Assembly (NCBI RefSeq): GCF_032854445.1 | Contig: NC_088302.1 | Coordinates: forward strand, 14,255,338 to 14,319,337 | Source: Liolophura sinensis | Lineage: Eukaryota; Mollusca; Polyplacophora; Chitonida; Chitonidae | Direction: 5' to 3' | DNA: 64,000 nucleotides | The notes under the pieces: model-generated | Told to the model about the DNA's origin: nothing | The model's database searches: none | The model's input: the letters and a program-made list of their open reading frames with translations, nothing else | Program-made: the position numbers and the translations under genes | Shown: positions 1-13,800 of the stretch, piece after piece | How positions within the stretch are numbered: position 1 is the first letter of the stretch | Layout: each line of letters starts with the position of its first letter

Positions 1-292
1 AACACTGGAAATACTAAAATGATAGAATGGAAATTTTGTGGAACAGAGCTAACATTGCGTTTTAACTAGGAATAACACTGGAAATACTAAAATGATAGAA
101 TGGAAATCCTGTGGAACAGAGCTAACATTGCGGTTTAACTAGGAATAACACTGGAAATACTAAAACGATAGAATGGAAATCCCATGGAACAGAGCTAACA
201 TTGCGGTTTAACTAGGAATAACACTGGAAATACTAAAACAATAGAATGGAAATCCCATGGAACAGAGCTAACACCAAAGTTCAGTAGGATTT
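1..292. repeat. 73-bp tandem repeat, about 4 copies, cut by window edge
   Basis: The start word aacactggaaatac recurs at 1, 74, 147 and 220, so the period is exactly 73 bp. Copies differ by only a few bases, for example attttgtgg, atcctgtgg and atcccatgg at the same place. The last copy breaks down near 280. The array continues off the left edge, so its true length is unknown. It probably lies in an intron of the ankyrin/coiled-coil gene. Confidence 0.95.
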
Positions 293-489
293 GCAATGAA
301 TAACACTAACCTCTATAAAGCAAAATCTTTGGCTGTTTGTGAAAACAAACTTCCTGGTATGACCTGATAATATTTCTTATGATGTTAAATCAAGCAGATA
401 CGTGTATGATGTTGAATTTGACAGTTATGCTGCAATGACGTCATTAGTGCTTGAAAGTAGAGCAGCATTTGTGACTATCGCTAACACCA

Positions 490-515
490 TTTTTTTTTTT
501 TTTTTTTTTTTTTTT
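490..515. repeat. poly-T tract (26 bp)
   Basis: Uninterrupted T run. It could be the poly-A end of a minus-strand retroelement, but no element body is recognisable beside it. Confidence 0.9.
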
Positions 516-924
516 GTGCGTGACGTCACTCCAGATGAAAGTGGAAAGGAACGAAAATTTTTGATTCCCTTTTATCCTTGGAAACGTTAAATAGTGAGCT
601 TTTAATACACCAAAATGTTAGTAGAATTTAGAAAAGCAGTTCAGATCATCTGGGTGTGTGTCATTGAACATACATTTATGTACAGCCCTTGTTGTGTATG
701 TCCAGTCCCAATCAGGGGATACTAAGCCCACACCGATTGTAATTCTTGTTTTGTGAGAAGAATAAATCTTTCATCATTGTCCGAGAGAATAGAAATAAAA
801 CTTAAATGTTCTAATTTTTGGAAAACGTGGACTACACTATTTAGAAAGCCTTGAAAAATTGAAAATTATATAAACTTAAATATTGGATAAAATAAAAAGG
901 TAGGTTTTCAGTTTTATTTTCATT

Positions 925-927
<3 letters not shown>

Positions 928-955
<28 letters not shown>
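928..955. repeat. poly-T tract (28 bp)
   Basis: Second uninterrupted T run, followed by gtaatactttaccggcggct and a short piece (ctcagccatatgac) resembling the reverse complement of the family-2 SINE 3' end. It may therefore mark a short minus-strand SINE remnant. Confidence 0.85.
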
Positions 956-1179
956 GTAATACTTTACCGGCGGCTCAGCCATATGACAAAATAAAATTGA
1001 TGTTGCTTGAAAAGATTCCTCTGTTCTTGTGAAACCTGAATATAGAGTGTAAATTACTAATACTTTATGGTTATCAACTTTTGTTCACAATCGAAAAGAC
1101 TTAATAATGATATGATCATTGGTGTATGTCCATGTATATACAGGTAGTTGTGATGTACACAGTTGTACATAAATATGGT

Positions 1180-1390
1180 TACTGCTTCGGTGGCCTGATG
1201 ATTAGAGCAACCGCCTTGAAGTCTGGAGACTCGGGATCAAACCTGGGTCGGGACATATCAAAGACTTGATATCACAGACTTGATATCAAAGACGGCAGCA
1301 CTTTGGTGGCTCTGCCACAAGAAGACACACACATGATGATGGCTATGTCATCAAATTGTTATGTACGGCACTAAACTAAAAGCATACACA
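1180..1390 (+). mobile_element. family-2 SINE copy, tRNA-like head
   Basis: The copy opens with cttcggtggcctgatgatta, which resembles a Pol III box A region, and then gactcgggatcaaacctggg, which resembles box B. A body with gacggcagcactttggtggc and a 3' part near gttatgtacggcactaaac follow. The same modules recur at 7955-8225 (+), 23440-23560 (-), 35690-36028 (+) and 38940-39248 (-), which defines a dispersed family. There is a short internal duplication of agacttgatatca. No clear target-site duplication was found. Confidence 0.65.
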
Positions 1391-1669
1391 CATACAGAAA
1401 TGTGGCAAATCACTACAAGACATGCCAGGCTGATTGGATATATAATATCAAGTTGTAACTATTACATGTACCTGTAGGTTGAAGGCACCATTCAGCAGAG
1501 TGATGTGTAGAACTCCGTTTGTGAACTCGGGTCATCAATTTTGGTGATGGAAGATTGAAACATATATTTCCAAAATTACACTTTTTTGTAATTTTTATGA
1601 TATGTTTGTTACACTTTGTAATGGCGTTATTTTAAAGTTAAACATGTTATTATTGTCATGTATTTTCAG

Positions 1670-4600
1670 GACAGCCTTAATATTTGCAGCAAGTAAGGGT
1701 CACAGAGAGGTGTGTGAGTTACTGCTGAAGCACGGGGCAAATGCAGAGTGCCGGGATGAGGAAGGTATCAGAAACGTTACTCTCACTTTATTACAAGTTG
1801 GTTCAACCATACATTGGTCTAGAGATACATTTACATGTAATTCAGAGTCACCCCACGGATTAATCCGATTATGCCCACAAATTTTGTCAAGGTCATCACT
1901 GAAGAGGACAAAATTTTGAACATTTTGACCCCTGAAACTGCATAAAATTCCAATATAAATAACTATGCTAGTTTAAGGTCTCTGTTTGACATGCATGAAA
2001 CATTGTGTTTTTGTGCTTGTCTAGGTCTGAAAGCTGTGGAGTATTCTATAAAAGCTGGTCATACAGACCTCCAGGAAGTATTTGACAATGCACTTGTACA
2101 GGCCTCTTGGGAGGTTACAGGAGGTAGGACATGTAATTTCTTGTACCTTTTTATTTTCTTTTTTGCGAATGGATGATCTTGATAAATTGTCAAAAATTAC
2201 CTTGATTTGACAAACCAAATAGTGTGAATATGTGGTAATGTGGCATAATTCTTCATCCATTTAAACTGTCTCTGCCACTAATATTTTGAAACATTGTAGA
2301 GCCTCTCCGGCCGTGCGTGGGAAGGTCTTCCAGCAACCTGCAGATGGTCGTGGGTTTCCACCGAGCTCTGCCCGGTTTCCTCCCACCATAATGCTGGCCG
2401 CCGTTGTATAAGTGAAATATTCTTGCATCATTTTCATGATAATTATATGCAGAAAAAAAGGGCTTTAGTGGATCAAAAGGTTAAAGATTTATGGTATGTT
2501 ATGGTAGACATTCTTTTATATGGTGTTGTGGCTAAGCAGTCAGATCGGTCAGTGTTCAGGTGGCAAATCCAGCTCTTGGCAAGTTGCGAAGCATTCCCCT
2601 ATTGACCTCTGATTTTCCTGACCACCATCATACAGCTGAAACATTCTGTTAGACCAATCAAAACAATTGTTAAACATGCTATGTCAGAAACCTGTGACAA
2701 TAAATCCATATTCGCCAATCAAGTTAAATTTTGTATATTTACCACGAATAGCTCAACTGACTACCTTACAGTAAGTTTCAGACTCGTACTTGTACTGTTT
2801 ATAGTACTAGAATATGTGAGAAGGTCTGCCAGCAACCTGCGGATGGTTGTGGGTTCCCCCGAGCTGTGTCCGGTTTCCTCGCACCATAATGCTGGCTGCC
2901 GTGATATAAGTGAAATATTCTTGAGTACATGTGTAAGTTTGAAAAAAAAATTATACATGTAATATGACCTGCGTTTTAAACTTTAGGAACTTTATTACAG
3001 ATTTTGAATTAAACATGTGCGCAGACACACAACTGATATTTGTGAGAGGAATGATTTAGGCTTTTGAATAATAGTAGCAAAAATTCAGTTTGATTTGAAC
3101 TGATTTTTTTCCATCAAAGTAAATCAGTACTTTGTGATTGTCAATTTTGTAGGGGACTCAGGTACGCCTGAAGGTACGGATAATAATGTAAGTATTCAGT
3201 GCCTAACACAGCTCTTTTCACCATGTGATTACCAGACTTTGCCCCTGCCCCAAAGTGCCCTTAGCAAGATTTCAGCATTTCCGCTGTTGGAAGGGCTTTA
3301 GTGACAATAAGCAATTCAAAATGCTTGTAAAAGCCTTCAGACGATCACGCATGAAGTTGGTTGGAGATCATTTGCCTTCTCCCTTTGTATGCTAGATTAA
3401 ATTAGAAATCTGTATCCAAAAGTTGTTGGGTTACCCGGGGCATTCCCATTTTCCCCATGGAAGAAGCTACATGTACCAGAATACAAGTGTTAAATTCTTA
3501 AGTATAATTTTAAACATCTATGATGTAAAGAAATAAATATCCCAGGTTGGGTAATAGAAGCAGGATAGTTTCAGTACAAATTAGTGGGATACAACCAAGC
3601 AGTACTGTAGCTAGGACTTCCCCAAATAATGATGCACCAAAATATCAAACAGTTAATGATGTATTAAAAAGTTCATTTGCTGGAATGTTTTTTTTTTTTG
3701 TGCAGATCTCCCTTTGCGAGAATCCATTGTTATAGTTTGGTAACCATCCATTCCATCTAAGCATCTTCAAATCTTAGGAGATGGTCGCTCAGTTATCAAA
3801 TAATTGAAAAATATAAATGTTAAATGCAGGAACAAATGAGTTTTGTTTTTTTTTGGCATCTGACCTATGGACATACTTTCTTTACGCATATAGTGTGTAC
3901 ACATTTATGTACATGTATGTCAAACTCCAGTTGTTTATTTCCTGTGACTTTGTCTTCTCATTTGCCCAGTCCGACATTGTGAATCCCTTCAGCCCTGAAG
4001 ACTCTCCTACAACAAGTGCCAAACAGTCTGCTCCAAAGTTCCCTAAGGTGAGGCCAAGGTCAAAGGGCATGACCTTCATCACAAGCTTTACACATTTTGA
4101 TTATTTGCTACTCACACTGCACACACAGGCTATAGTGTTGTTGCTGTTGCATGAGTGAGATGAGTAGGCCCTAATAAGGGCATCCCAATTCCTCAACCTT
4201 CTCGCATATGAAAGAACAACTTTAAGTGCAATTTATGCACATTTTTAAGTTGATTTTTTGGAGATAAAACTATATTGGTTGCGTTGGTCAGTTTCAGGGC
4301 TTCACAAAAAGTACAGTTTTATCACTCTACGCAGAATAATGCTTTCAGAATATGCTAGAATAAAACACCTTGCAAATATGCGAAACGATGGAGGAATTAC
4401 AGTTATCATGTTCAGTACATGGGATAAATAGTGCGTGTAAAACTCTCTCCAAGGTAAACATTTTGCCTCTTCTTTTTTGAATACATACATGTATTTTAAA
4501 ATCATTTAAAGGTTTAATATCAGATTGATTGATGTGTGTCCACAGGGGTCATTTATTTTCCCTTGCTTGCTTGCTTGCCAAAAATCATTTTTGCACTCTA

Positions 4601-7600
4601 CCATGTAAGCATTCATGTTTTATAGTGTTGTTCACACCTCACATTTTGTGTTCTCATTAAAACCTAGAGATATTTATACTGGTAAACATGTATGTTGGCT
4701 AGTTTTAGGTGTAACTTAATGTACTAAAGTGCTACAGTGCTACTGAGGACTTTTGAATGTCTAAATCCAAAGAAATCCATAATAATGAAAACCGTACATC
4801 ATCAAGATACTTGTATCAAATTTATCCTTTTGATTTGCTAAATTTCATACCGGCCACATTGTTAGATAGTAAATGATTAGTCACTGATAGATATTGGAAA
4901 AGCTTGCTTGAGCAACTTAGTTTTGAAATTTTAACAGAAGTAACACTGATAAGAAGCCATATAGGGATTCGCTGGCAAAGTTTTGGTGCCATTCAGACAT
5001 TAAATTAGTTCATTTATTGCCATAGAATCGTTGGACTTGTCTGGGTGAATGCAATCTTAATACAAGTACAATGTGTATGGCCCAAGATTCCAGTCATTTC
5101 TCCGTCTGTTTTAAAATTAATTTATGCCTCTGGGCAAAGCTATAATAAGGTACATGATTAATGATAATTAAACCCAATTAAGGTCTAATTGTAGGCAAAA
5201 ATCTTGCCTCTGTTGTTTTGAGGTTATATTGATACACATTTTTGTATGCCTTCAGCATCTCAGTGAGCTAGGCGTTACATCATCAGATTTTCATTCTTTT
5301 CTTTCCGAGATACACGTACAGGCGTGATGTAGACCTGATTTTGTTTCACGGCTTCATCCCGATTTGATTTCAGATTTTTTTATCACTATTCAAACAATTC
5401 TGACAATGGTTAATGACCTAATAGTCATGACTAAGCTGCAAATTTCACCTCGTTCTGAGAGGTTCTCTATGGATCTTAGGAACGGGTTTTGAGATTAGTT
5501 TGGAAGGTAGCATGATACCTTACCTGTGAACATCTGGGTTTTCATAAATAAAAGTTAAATTTTTGAACATTTATTGGCCAGATTTTGGGTCATTTACCAT
5601 ATTTCACCTCATCATAATCAAACTTGACCTGAGCACGGACAAAAGCTATTTGTAGATGCTATCACATCAAAATTCAATGTAGTGTTAAATGCATTTCCTG
5701 CTGAGGCGGAGCACTGTTTTTATGTTCTGGGAACCCATTAGTGTTGAAGTAATGCGTTAATAGCATCTTATTGTCATCATAGATATCGTCATGCAGTGAG
5801 TAATAACCTGCTGATCAACATCCTGATTACAGTCACTATAACCTCTATGAGCTTGTGTTTCTAACAATGTAAATTTAGATGGACTTTGGCTTCCAGGATT
5901 CACCAAGTGCACCATCTACACCCAAATCACCTCATTCATGGGAGACAACTCCACACTCACCTTCCACTACTGATCAGCGAACCATGGATGCATATAAGGT
6001 TTGGAGGGCTCCTTCACTGATGCCATGCATGTGGACATCTTATCTGCACCAGATATTTGTGGTTACCAATAGACAGTTGTGGTTGGCATTAGACAATTGT
6101 GGCTAGCAGTAGACAATTGTGGCTAGCAGTAGACAATTGTGGCTAGCAGTAAATGCTTAGTTTCAATTTTGGAACTTCGTGCTCAGATATATAGGTAAAT
6201 TAATGATTGGATCTGTATTTTATCTCAGAGGATAAGTGTATTAAAACTGTGGTTACAAAGATCATAGAATAGTCCTGAAGACAAAACCCCATATTTATCA
6301 AACGTCTTAGGTCTTAAGTGAAAAATTCACTACTGGAGAGTTTAAATTGTGCACAGTAATACCTTATTGCAGAGCTTTGTACTCATCACAGCTTGAGTTA
6401 TTTCCTCATTTGAGTTTGGCTTTTTAAGCTTTTGTCGTTTATGACGTAAGTCTTTAATTGCTTGATAAATATGAGCCCGGGCCTAAGATTGCAAAAAAAA
6501 ACAGGCCACATGTTAAGGCTGTGTTAATGCTAAGCTTATGACAGTTTTGAGAGCCTGGAAGTTGAGAAATGTTTCTTCTGCATGCAAATATTTGTTAACT
6601 TTCTATTGTCACATTATTTCTGTTTATCATTGATTACCAGGTGAAAATCCTCCCACGTTCTAGCTTCATGTCTTGTGATATCTATGTCAAGCTTGAACTA
6701 TATTGATTGGTTCTTAATCTAAGGGTTTCTACTCCACTGTCTGTGAATTTTCACTAACAAGAATAATGTTATGTTATGATTAGAAGGTTGATAAAAGCCT
6801 CAATTTTCCTCAAATTTGCCCTTTTCAGGAGCTGGAAGAGGAGCATGAGTTGTTAATGGAAGAATTACGGGCCCTGCGGGTCTCTCACATTAAACTTCAG
6901 GACAAATTACAGTTCATTACAGAGAGGTCACAGAAATCAGGGGAGGTAAACAGAAATCAAATGATAGCATGTACAAATGTGCAGGCATTCTTGCTCATCT
7001 ACGAGGAATTCTGACTTCCATAAATTGTTGTCAGAATTTTTAGTAACCAGTGTGTCATGTGATCATTGTGTAAAGTATTTGTTCATGTTTGCACCTCAGA
7101 TGAGATGTCAATATTTCCGCTCGGTGTAGTACTATGCAGTTTATGTGAAATATTTTCCGTAAACCCTCTAAAGGCAATTAACATGCTGATGATAAGGTGT
7201 TAATGTTTTTTAACATGATTTTAAATTTATGCTCATATTGCATACCAAACTGTTGATTTTCTTTCTCCAAGCTAATTGTGATTGTTGACTCATGGTTAAG
7301 GATGCACTTCAATTTAACTTCTAGATATTTTTGTAGCAAAGGAGGAAGTCCAGGTTAAGTGGTCTGTCAGTGCTGAAGGTAAATTATCAGTAAAAACCAG
7401 AAATGTTTATCCATGTGCACTTGCTTTCAGAATGGAGCTGACAACCAAAGAATTCAAGCACTGGAAAACGAGGTTAGTATCAAGTAGTAGAGTTTCAGTT
7501 TTTATATACTAGTGATGAGAAATGTCTACGTTTGAAGATACCACAGGTGACCTGTCATACGTTAATGTTGTTTCACTGATTTCTCAATAAATTTTACAAG

Positions 7601-7789
7601 GAGATTACCTAGGAACCTGATGACTCTCTTGTAAATGAAGTATTCTTGAATACTGCGTAACATTCTGATAAGTGAATGAGTACAATTTTGCAAAGAAACA
7701 GCTTTTGGAGTAAATTCATGTCTCATCGTTTTTCCGTTCTCATAAATGCCTAGTATTCTGCATGGTTATAATTGATTGATTTACATTTG

Positions 7790-7833
<44 letters not shown>

Positions 7834-10800
7834 ACTAACAAACAAACGACAAATAACCAGTGAAACTGTATGGTGTTACATATCATGAAAGGAAAACAGG
7901 TTTATCAGTTAACAAACCACAGAAGAATGTTGCCATGACAACAGTATGCGTTTGCCACTGATCCAGGTTGGGTCATATGAAAGACTTTAAAAAATGGTAC
8001 TTGTTGTTGTCTCACTTAGAGCTCAGCACTGGAAGGTTAGAGCAAGGAAACAGGACAGGTTGGCCCAGTGTCAGTATAATGTGACTGGATAGGGTGTCAG
8101 ACCTGGTGTCTGAGGCATGATATTTCAGTGGTGACAGCACTTTAGTGGCACGGACTCGCACTGCCAGAAGAAGACACTGTATATGTACACACAACTTTAG
8201 TCTACTCATATGATTGAAAAATGGCGAAGTCTGACCCAAGCATTCACTCATTCCTTTACTACTGACAGGTATTATGTTCAAAATTTCAACAACTTCTGTG
8301 TTTTGCACTTTCATTGTATGCTAGCATAGTGCAGTGTATGAAAATTTTCCACTTTCCAGCTGAAGAAGATCAAGAATTTGTACTCTGCCGAGCAGGAGAA
8401 GAATATGCAGCTAGAAACCAAAATAGAGAAACACGGTCTTCGAAGTGAGGTATGTTTGATCTGAATCTGTTAAGCTGACCAGTTATGATCAGTTTTGTTT
8501 GCTATAAGGATCAAACATGAAGCTTGTTAATCAAATGTATGAGTTTATTCAAAAATGATGATTAACTAAACCTATAAACATCATGGAACAAACCAATTAA
8601 GTAAGAACATACCTTTAGTTATAAAGGGGATAATCTTTTGTTTTTGTTCCGCAGAGTCCCTCAGAGAGCCCTGGTGGTGTGGATAGCTGGGAAGATAGCG
8701 ATGACGATCTGTTTGGTAATCCTACAGGTAGGTCTGTCTTCATCACTAAACTTGGCTGTACAATTCTTTATCAATATAGTACATTGACATAGTTTGTCAC
8801 AATCTGTGAATAAATACTGTGATGTAATGTACATATAATGTGTCACAACTTTATCACCAAATGTAATGCTTGAATATAATAATGTTTTCTCAAGACATCT
8901 CGATGACAACTTGTTGATCCTAAAGGAAGGTTTTTAGCCTTCTAGACCTGAATATATTCAATTTTGAATGCTTTTTGTAAATGATCTTGGTCTAATGGAC
9001 CCGAGATTTGAAAGCAGAAGTTCTCTCCCTTGCTCTGTCTTACAAAGCTTACAAAATACGCATAAACCTTCAGTTGCGTCTCTCTTGAGGAAAGTGTAGG
9101 AGTTCAAACCTGCAACCAGCAACCAGTGACATAAATATTCAAAAATTTGTTCTGATCTAACTTTGACATTGCATAGGTTATTATACCATAAGATTATATA
9201 ATGTGTTTCCCTGAAGTGGATGCACAACTTTTTCTCACTTCCAGAAATTCATATTAACTGTGGATGAGTCTATTCTACAACTCTACAAAAGTGATTTAGT
9301 GCTCTAGAAAGTGTGCCCTACCATTCCTTGACTACTAGTGATTGAGGACACATTTGAAAAGCAGTTTCTACCACTACTAGTGATTGATGACACATTTGAA
9401 TAGCAGTTTCTACCACTACTAATGATTGACGAAACATTTGAATAGCAGTTTCTACCACTACTAGTGTTGACGAAACATTGGCAGTTTCTGCCACTACCAG
9501 TGATTGATGACACATTTGAATAGCAGTTTCTACCACTACTAGTGTTGACGAAACATTTGAATAGCAGTTTCTACCACTATTAGTGTTGACAAAACATTTG
9601 AATAGCAGTTTCTGCCACTACTAGTGTTGACGAAACATTTGAATAGCAGTTTCTGCCACTACCAGTGATTGATGACACATTTGAATAGCAGTTTCTACCA
9701 CTATTAGTGTTAACGAAACATTTGAATAGCAGTTTCTACCACTACTAGTGTTGACAAAACATTTGAATAGCAGTTTTTGCCACTACCAGTGATTGATGAC
9801 ACATTTGAATAGCAGTTTCTACCACTACTAGTGTTGACGAAACATTTGAATAGCAGTTTCTACCACTACTAGTGTTGACAAAACATTTGAATAGCAGTTT
9901 CTGCCACTACGAGTGATTGATGACACATTTGCATTATTAAATGTCAATAAATATCACAAAATAGTACTTTTGAAGGTGTGCTACTACTATTGGATATTAG
10001 CCTACCTTCCAAACAGACCTTTAAACATCTTTCTAAGATCAACAGAACTTGCAGAATTAGGCGAAATGAGCCAAGAAGTCAGGGGCAAACTTTAGGTCAT
10101 TTACCAAAAGCTTAATAATTTAACAGTTTATACTGATGTTTTTGTATTGATTGCAGAGAAGAAGCCCAAGTCTGGAACGGGTAGAGATGACCAGTTAGTG
10201 GCCCTTCTTAGGAGTCAGATACTCAGCCTGAGGCAGGAGAATGATCATCTCAAGGAAAAACTTCAGGTGGGAACAGTCACTCATTGTTGATTTTCTTCTT
10301 TTTTTAGTATTTAAATGTAACTGTATAAAGTCCCCTAATAGGAGTATTGGAGATACTATATATGACCTTCACCAAAAATTCTTAATTGTCGCCAAAAAGT
10401 GAATGAATTAATCACGATAATGCAAAATTTGTCAACTGAAAAATGCTAAACTTGATGTGAAATACGATATATGGTTTTAAATATCAACCTTACAGAGAAT
10501 TTGCTAAAATTTTGGGAAAAGTTTTCAAATATTAGCCAATAGTGAATAATTTTATTTCTTTGTCCTCCTTTGTTCTTTAAAGGTCATCGTGAAATCTTTC
10601 AATGTAACATTCAGATAGGCTTTTTTTAAAAAATCTGTAGTTTATTTCTTTGATTGGTGATTGGTACTAACAGTATGCACCTGTGCCATGCATTTTGTCA
10701 AAATGTCAGAACATTAAAAAAATGAGTATCATGTAAACACATGTACATACCATATTCATAGTCGAGATATGAGTTGCTTCCAGTGGCTAATTTTGTTACA

Positions 10801-13800
10801 TGCTTCCATTGTATCTGCTAATATAGTGAAAGGAGAGAGGAAACCAGGTATGTTACAGATGCTTTCACCAACACTCAAATAATGCTGGTATCAATTTGCA
10901 TTTTGTTTCCCAACCACTGTTACATGTAGCGAACAACTTTACCTTGCAAACAACCTATAAATATATGGCTAAGTCGCCGAGTGGTCTTTTTGAAGCATGT
11001 CAAAAAATTTCTGAATCTGGTGACACAAAAGAAAAATATATCTGTTTTAAATTTTGGAATTTTTCCAGTGATGCATTTTAAATTGTTTCCTGCACTGTAA
11101 ATGTAAATCTAGTGTTGTCTGAAATGGCTCCCCATCCCACCCCATCTCTTGTTTTTTTGTTGGTGTTGCTGATTTGAAGTTTGATTTTATTCTTTATTTT
11201 TCATATGTGCACGAGAAAGCATTGTCTATTTATTTATTTATTGATTTATTTATTTGATTGGTGTTTTACGCCGTACTCAAGAATATTTCACTTATACAAC
11301 GGCGGCCAGCATTATGGTGGGTGGAAACCGGGCACGCCCGGGGGAAACCCACGACCATCCACAGGTTGCTGACAGACCTTCCCACTTACGACCGGAGAGG
11401 AAGTCAGCATGAGCTGGACTTGAACTCACAGTGACCGCATTGGTGAGAGGCTCCTGGGTCATTACGCTGCGCTAGCGCGCTAACCAACTGAGCCACGGAG
11501 ACCCCCGCATTGTCTATTTAAATGCTTCAGAGGAGTGAATGTTAGTTTGCGGCAGAACAATGCGGCAGAGAGGGGCAAGTCAAATAACATAAACCTAGTC
11601 AAGTTACGATCCAACTCAATGTTAAAGTAAGAACAATTTCTGGGACAGTCCACTTTTCCACATTTTCACTCTTATTCATTATTTTTATACCCTCCTCAGA
11701 CTTTCTGCCTGTGTAGCAAAACTTAAACTTGGTGTCGTCTTACATTGAGGTAGCTGTATAGGGAACTATACACATTGGTCAAGGAATCATTTACACAGAG
11801 TATATGTCAGGTGAAAGCCCTGCACTGGAAAACAGTGTGATTTAATTTTTGTTTCTCAGCCAAGTAAAATGTATTTGAAACATTACAATTTAATGTGCCA
11901 TTTTCTAACTACATTGTGACCAGTGAAATGACATCATGTTTTGGCCTTATAATATGCACAGACTAAAACTCCTGCTTTTTGAGATGCATGTACATAAAAA
12001 GCAATGAATTTATTCACTAAATGAGCATTTAATGGAACTTTTTCAAGCCGAAAATAATGGTTTGTCATTATTAATACGCTCTAGGCCCCAGCTGACCACC
12101 ATAGAGTTTGATACTTCAGAAGCATTTTACTCTGTTAAAAAAATCATGAATGGAATCGTTTTACTGGACAGTGTTCAGAGGTCTTTCAGCTGGCATGTCC
12201 TTTATCCTAGTGTGTTATAACATAAGCATGTGTGTAGAGATCACAAGTAAACAGGTAAAGATGATGTGTTAAGACATTCCTGTTTATGTTCAGTAATTTC
12301 TCATAACTCTTGTTTAGTATCTGTGGTAATGGCGCATGCACATGAAGGTGTGTTTTACCAGTTTTTTTTTTTATATAGGCTGGAATCAAACATAAATCTT
12401 GACTGTTCATCATCCAGTCCATAATCTCTTTTTATTAAAGTACCTGTAATTACATCCATGTATACTGAAACACTTTCAATATGCTTAGCAACCAGTGGAA
12501 CTGAAAGCTGTTCACGATTAATGAAAAACATGTATCATTAGATAAACATGAGAAGAACTATTGCCTGACCACAATATTTCTTTATTTACTTATCTATTTG
12601 GTTGGTGTTTTACACCTTACTCAAGAATATTTCACTTATACGACGATAACCAGCATTATGGTGGGAGGAAACCGGGCAGAGCCCGGGGAAAACACAGACT
12701 ATTCTCACTTATGGCCAGAGAGGAAGCCTGCATAAGCTGGACTTGAACTCACAGCAACCGCATTGGTGAGAGACTCCTGGGTCATTACGCTGCGCTAGCA
12801 TGCTAACCAACTGAGCCACGGAGGCACCCAACATGTCTTTACCATTCACAAATGTTATGTTTACCTCAATATGTTTTTTGGCTTGAGAAAAAAAATTTTC
12901 CACTTTCTATGTTATGCGTTTTCAGGGTGTTTGGTGAATATTTTTCTGTTTCAGGCAAAAGTTCGCAAAATTTGAGGTTACCTATTGCCCTGCACGCCCA
13001 TTGAGGCATCAGGCAAACATGTTGTACATGTATGATAATCACACATGTTCAACAAAGGTAAGTTAATTGTGACATACAAAATATACGACAAATGTATGTT
13101 GAAATATGTCTGACGCCACTTCTTTGTGAAACTGGGCCCTGTTTTTTGTGAGCATTCTGTTGTGATTGTTAATGATATTTGTTTATTTACTACAGAATGA
13201 CAGCAGTGTAACCAATGGGGTGCCATCTCTGAGCCAGTCGCCGCTGACACACTCTATCAGCGGGCTTTCTGAAGGGGAGTCTGGGATACTTATGAACGGA
13301 GAGCGTTCTCGGACACCCAGTGACGAGGGGGATGTTGCACCTAGAGATGAGACAAGCGTTCGGGAAGAGAACCAAATTTTAAAAGAAACCATCAAGAAAA
13401 TGCAGGTGACATACTCTGCTTTAGTGGAGGCAGGCGACAAGCTTCAGATAGAGTATGATCAGCTGTATGAGGAGAAAATGGTGCTAGAGGAAAAACTACA
13501 AGTACTCACCAAGGAAAAGGAAGAACTTACCAAAGAGAACAATATCTTGGCTGCAGAGAATCTGCACGAAGACATTGAAAAATTGTTGAATGAGCTTGAG
13601 ACACTTCAACAGAAAAACAAGCAATTAGAGAAGGAGAAAGAGGAGCTTAGCCGTCAGCACCTGGGGCTGACAATTAACTCAGGTGTTGACGTGAGTGGTG
13701 AGCTGGCACGTGTCACAGAGGAGCGTGACGCACTGAAGCTACACTGTGACGAGCTGGAAGAGACGGCAGCTAGGCTGAAACAGGACCACGATATCGTCAT

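Noticed and set aside
3546-3735. Possible extra exon of the RAI14/UACA-type gene (GNRSRIVSVQISGIQPSS)
   Set aside because: Its acceptor phase does not fit the exon before it, the flanking exons join without it, and part of it (aaaatatcaaacagttaatg) recurs near 63433 as a dispersed repeat.
9304-9536. Two overlapping minus-strand readings with repeated Ser/Gly or Val-rich words
   Set aside because: Product of the 41/42-bp tandem array; no start context, splice sites or non-repeat sequence.
11480-11506. tRNA genes suggested by box A/B-like sequence
   Set aside because: All such heads (also at 12.8, 27.4, 49.9, 51.0 and 61.6 kb) continue into the same SINE body and tail and do not form complete cloverleafs.
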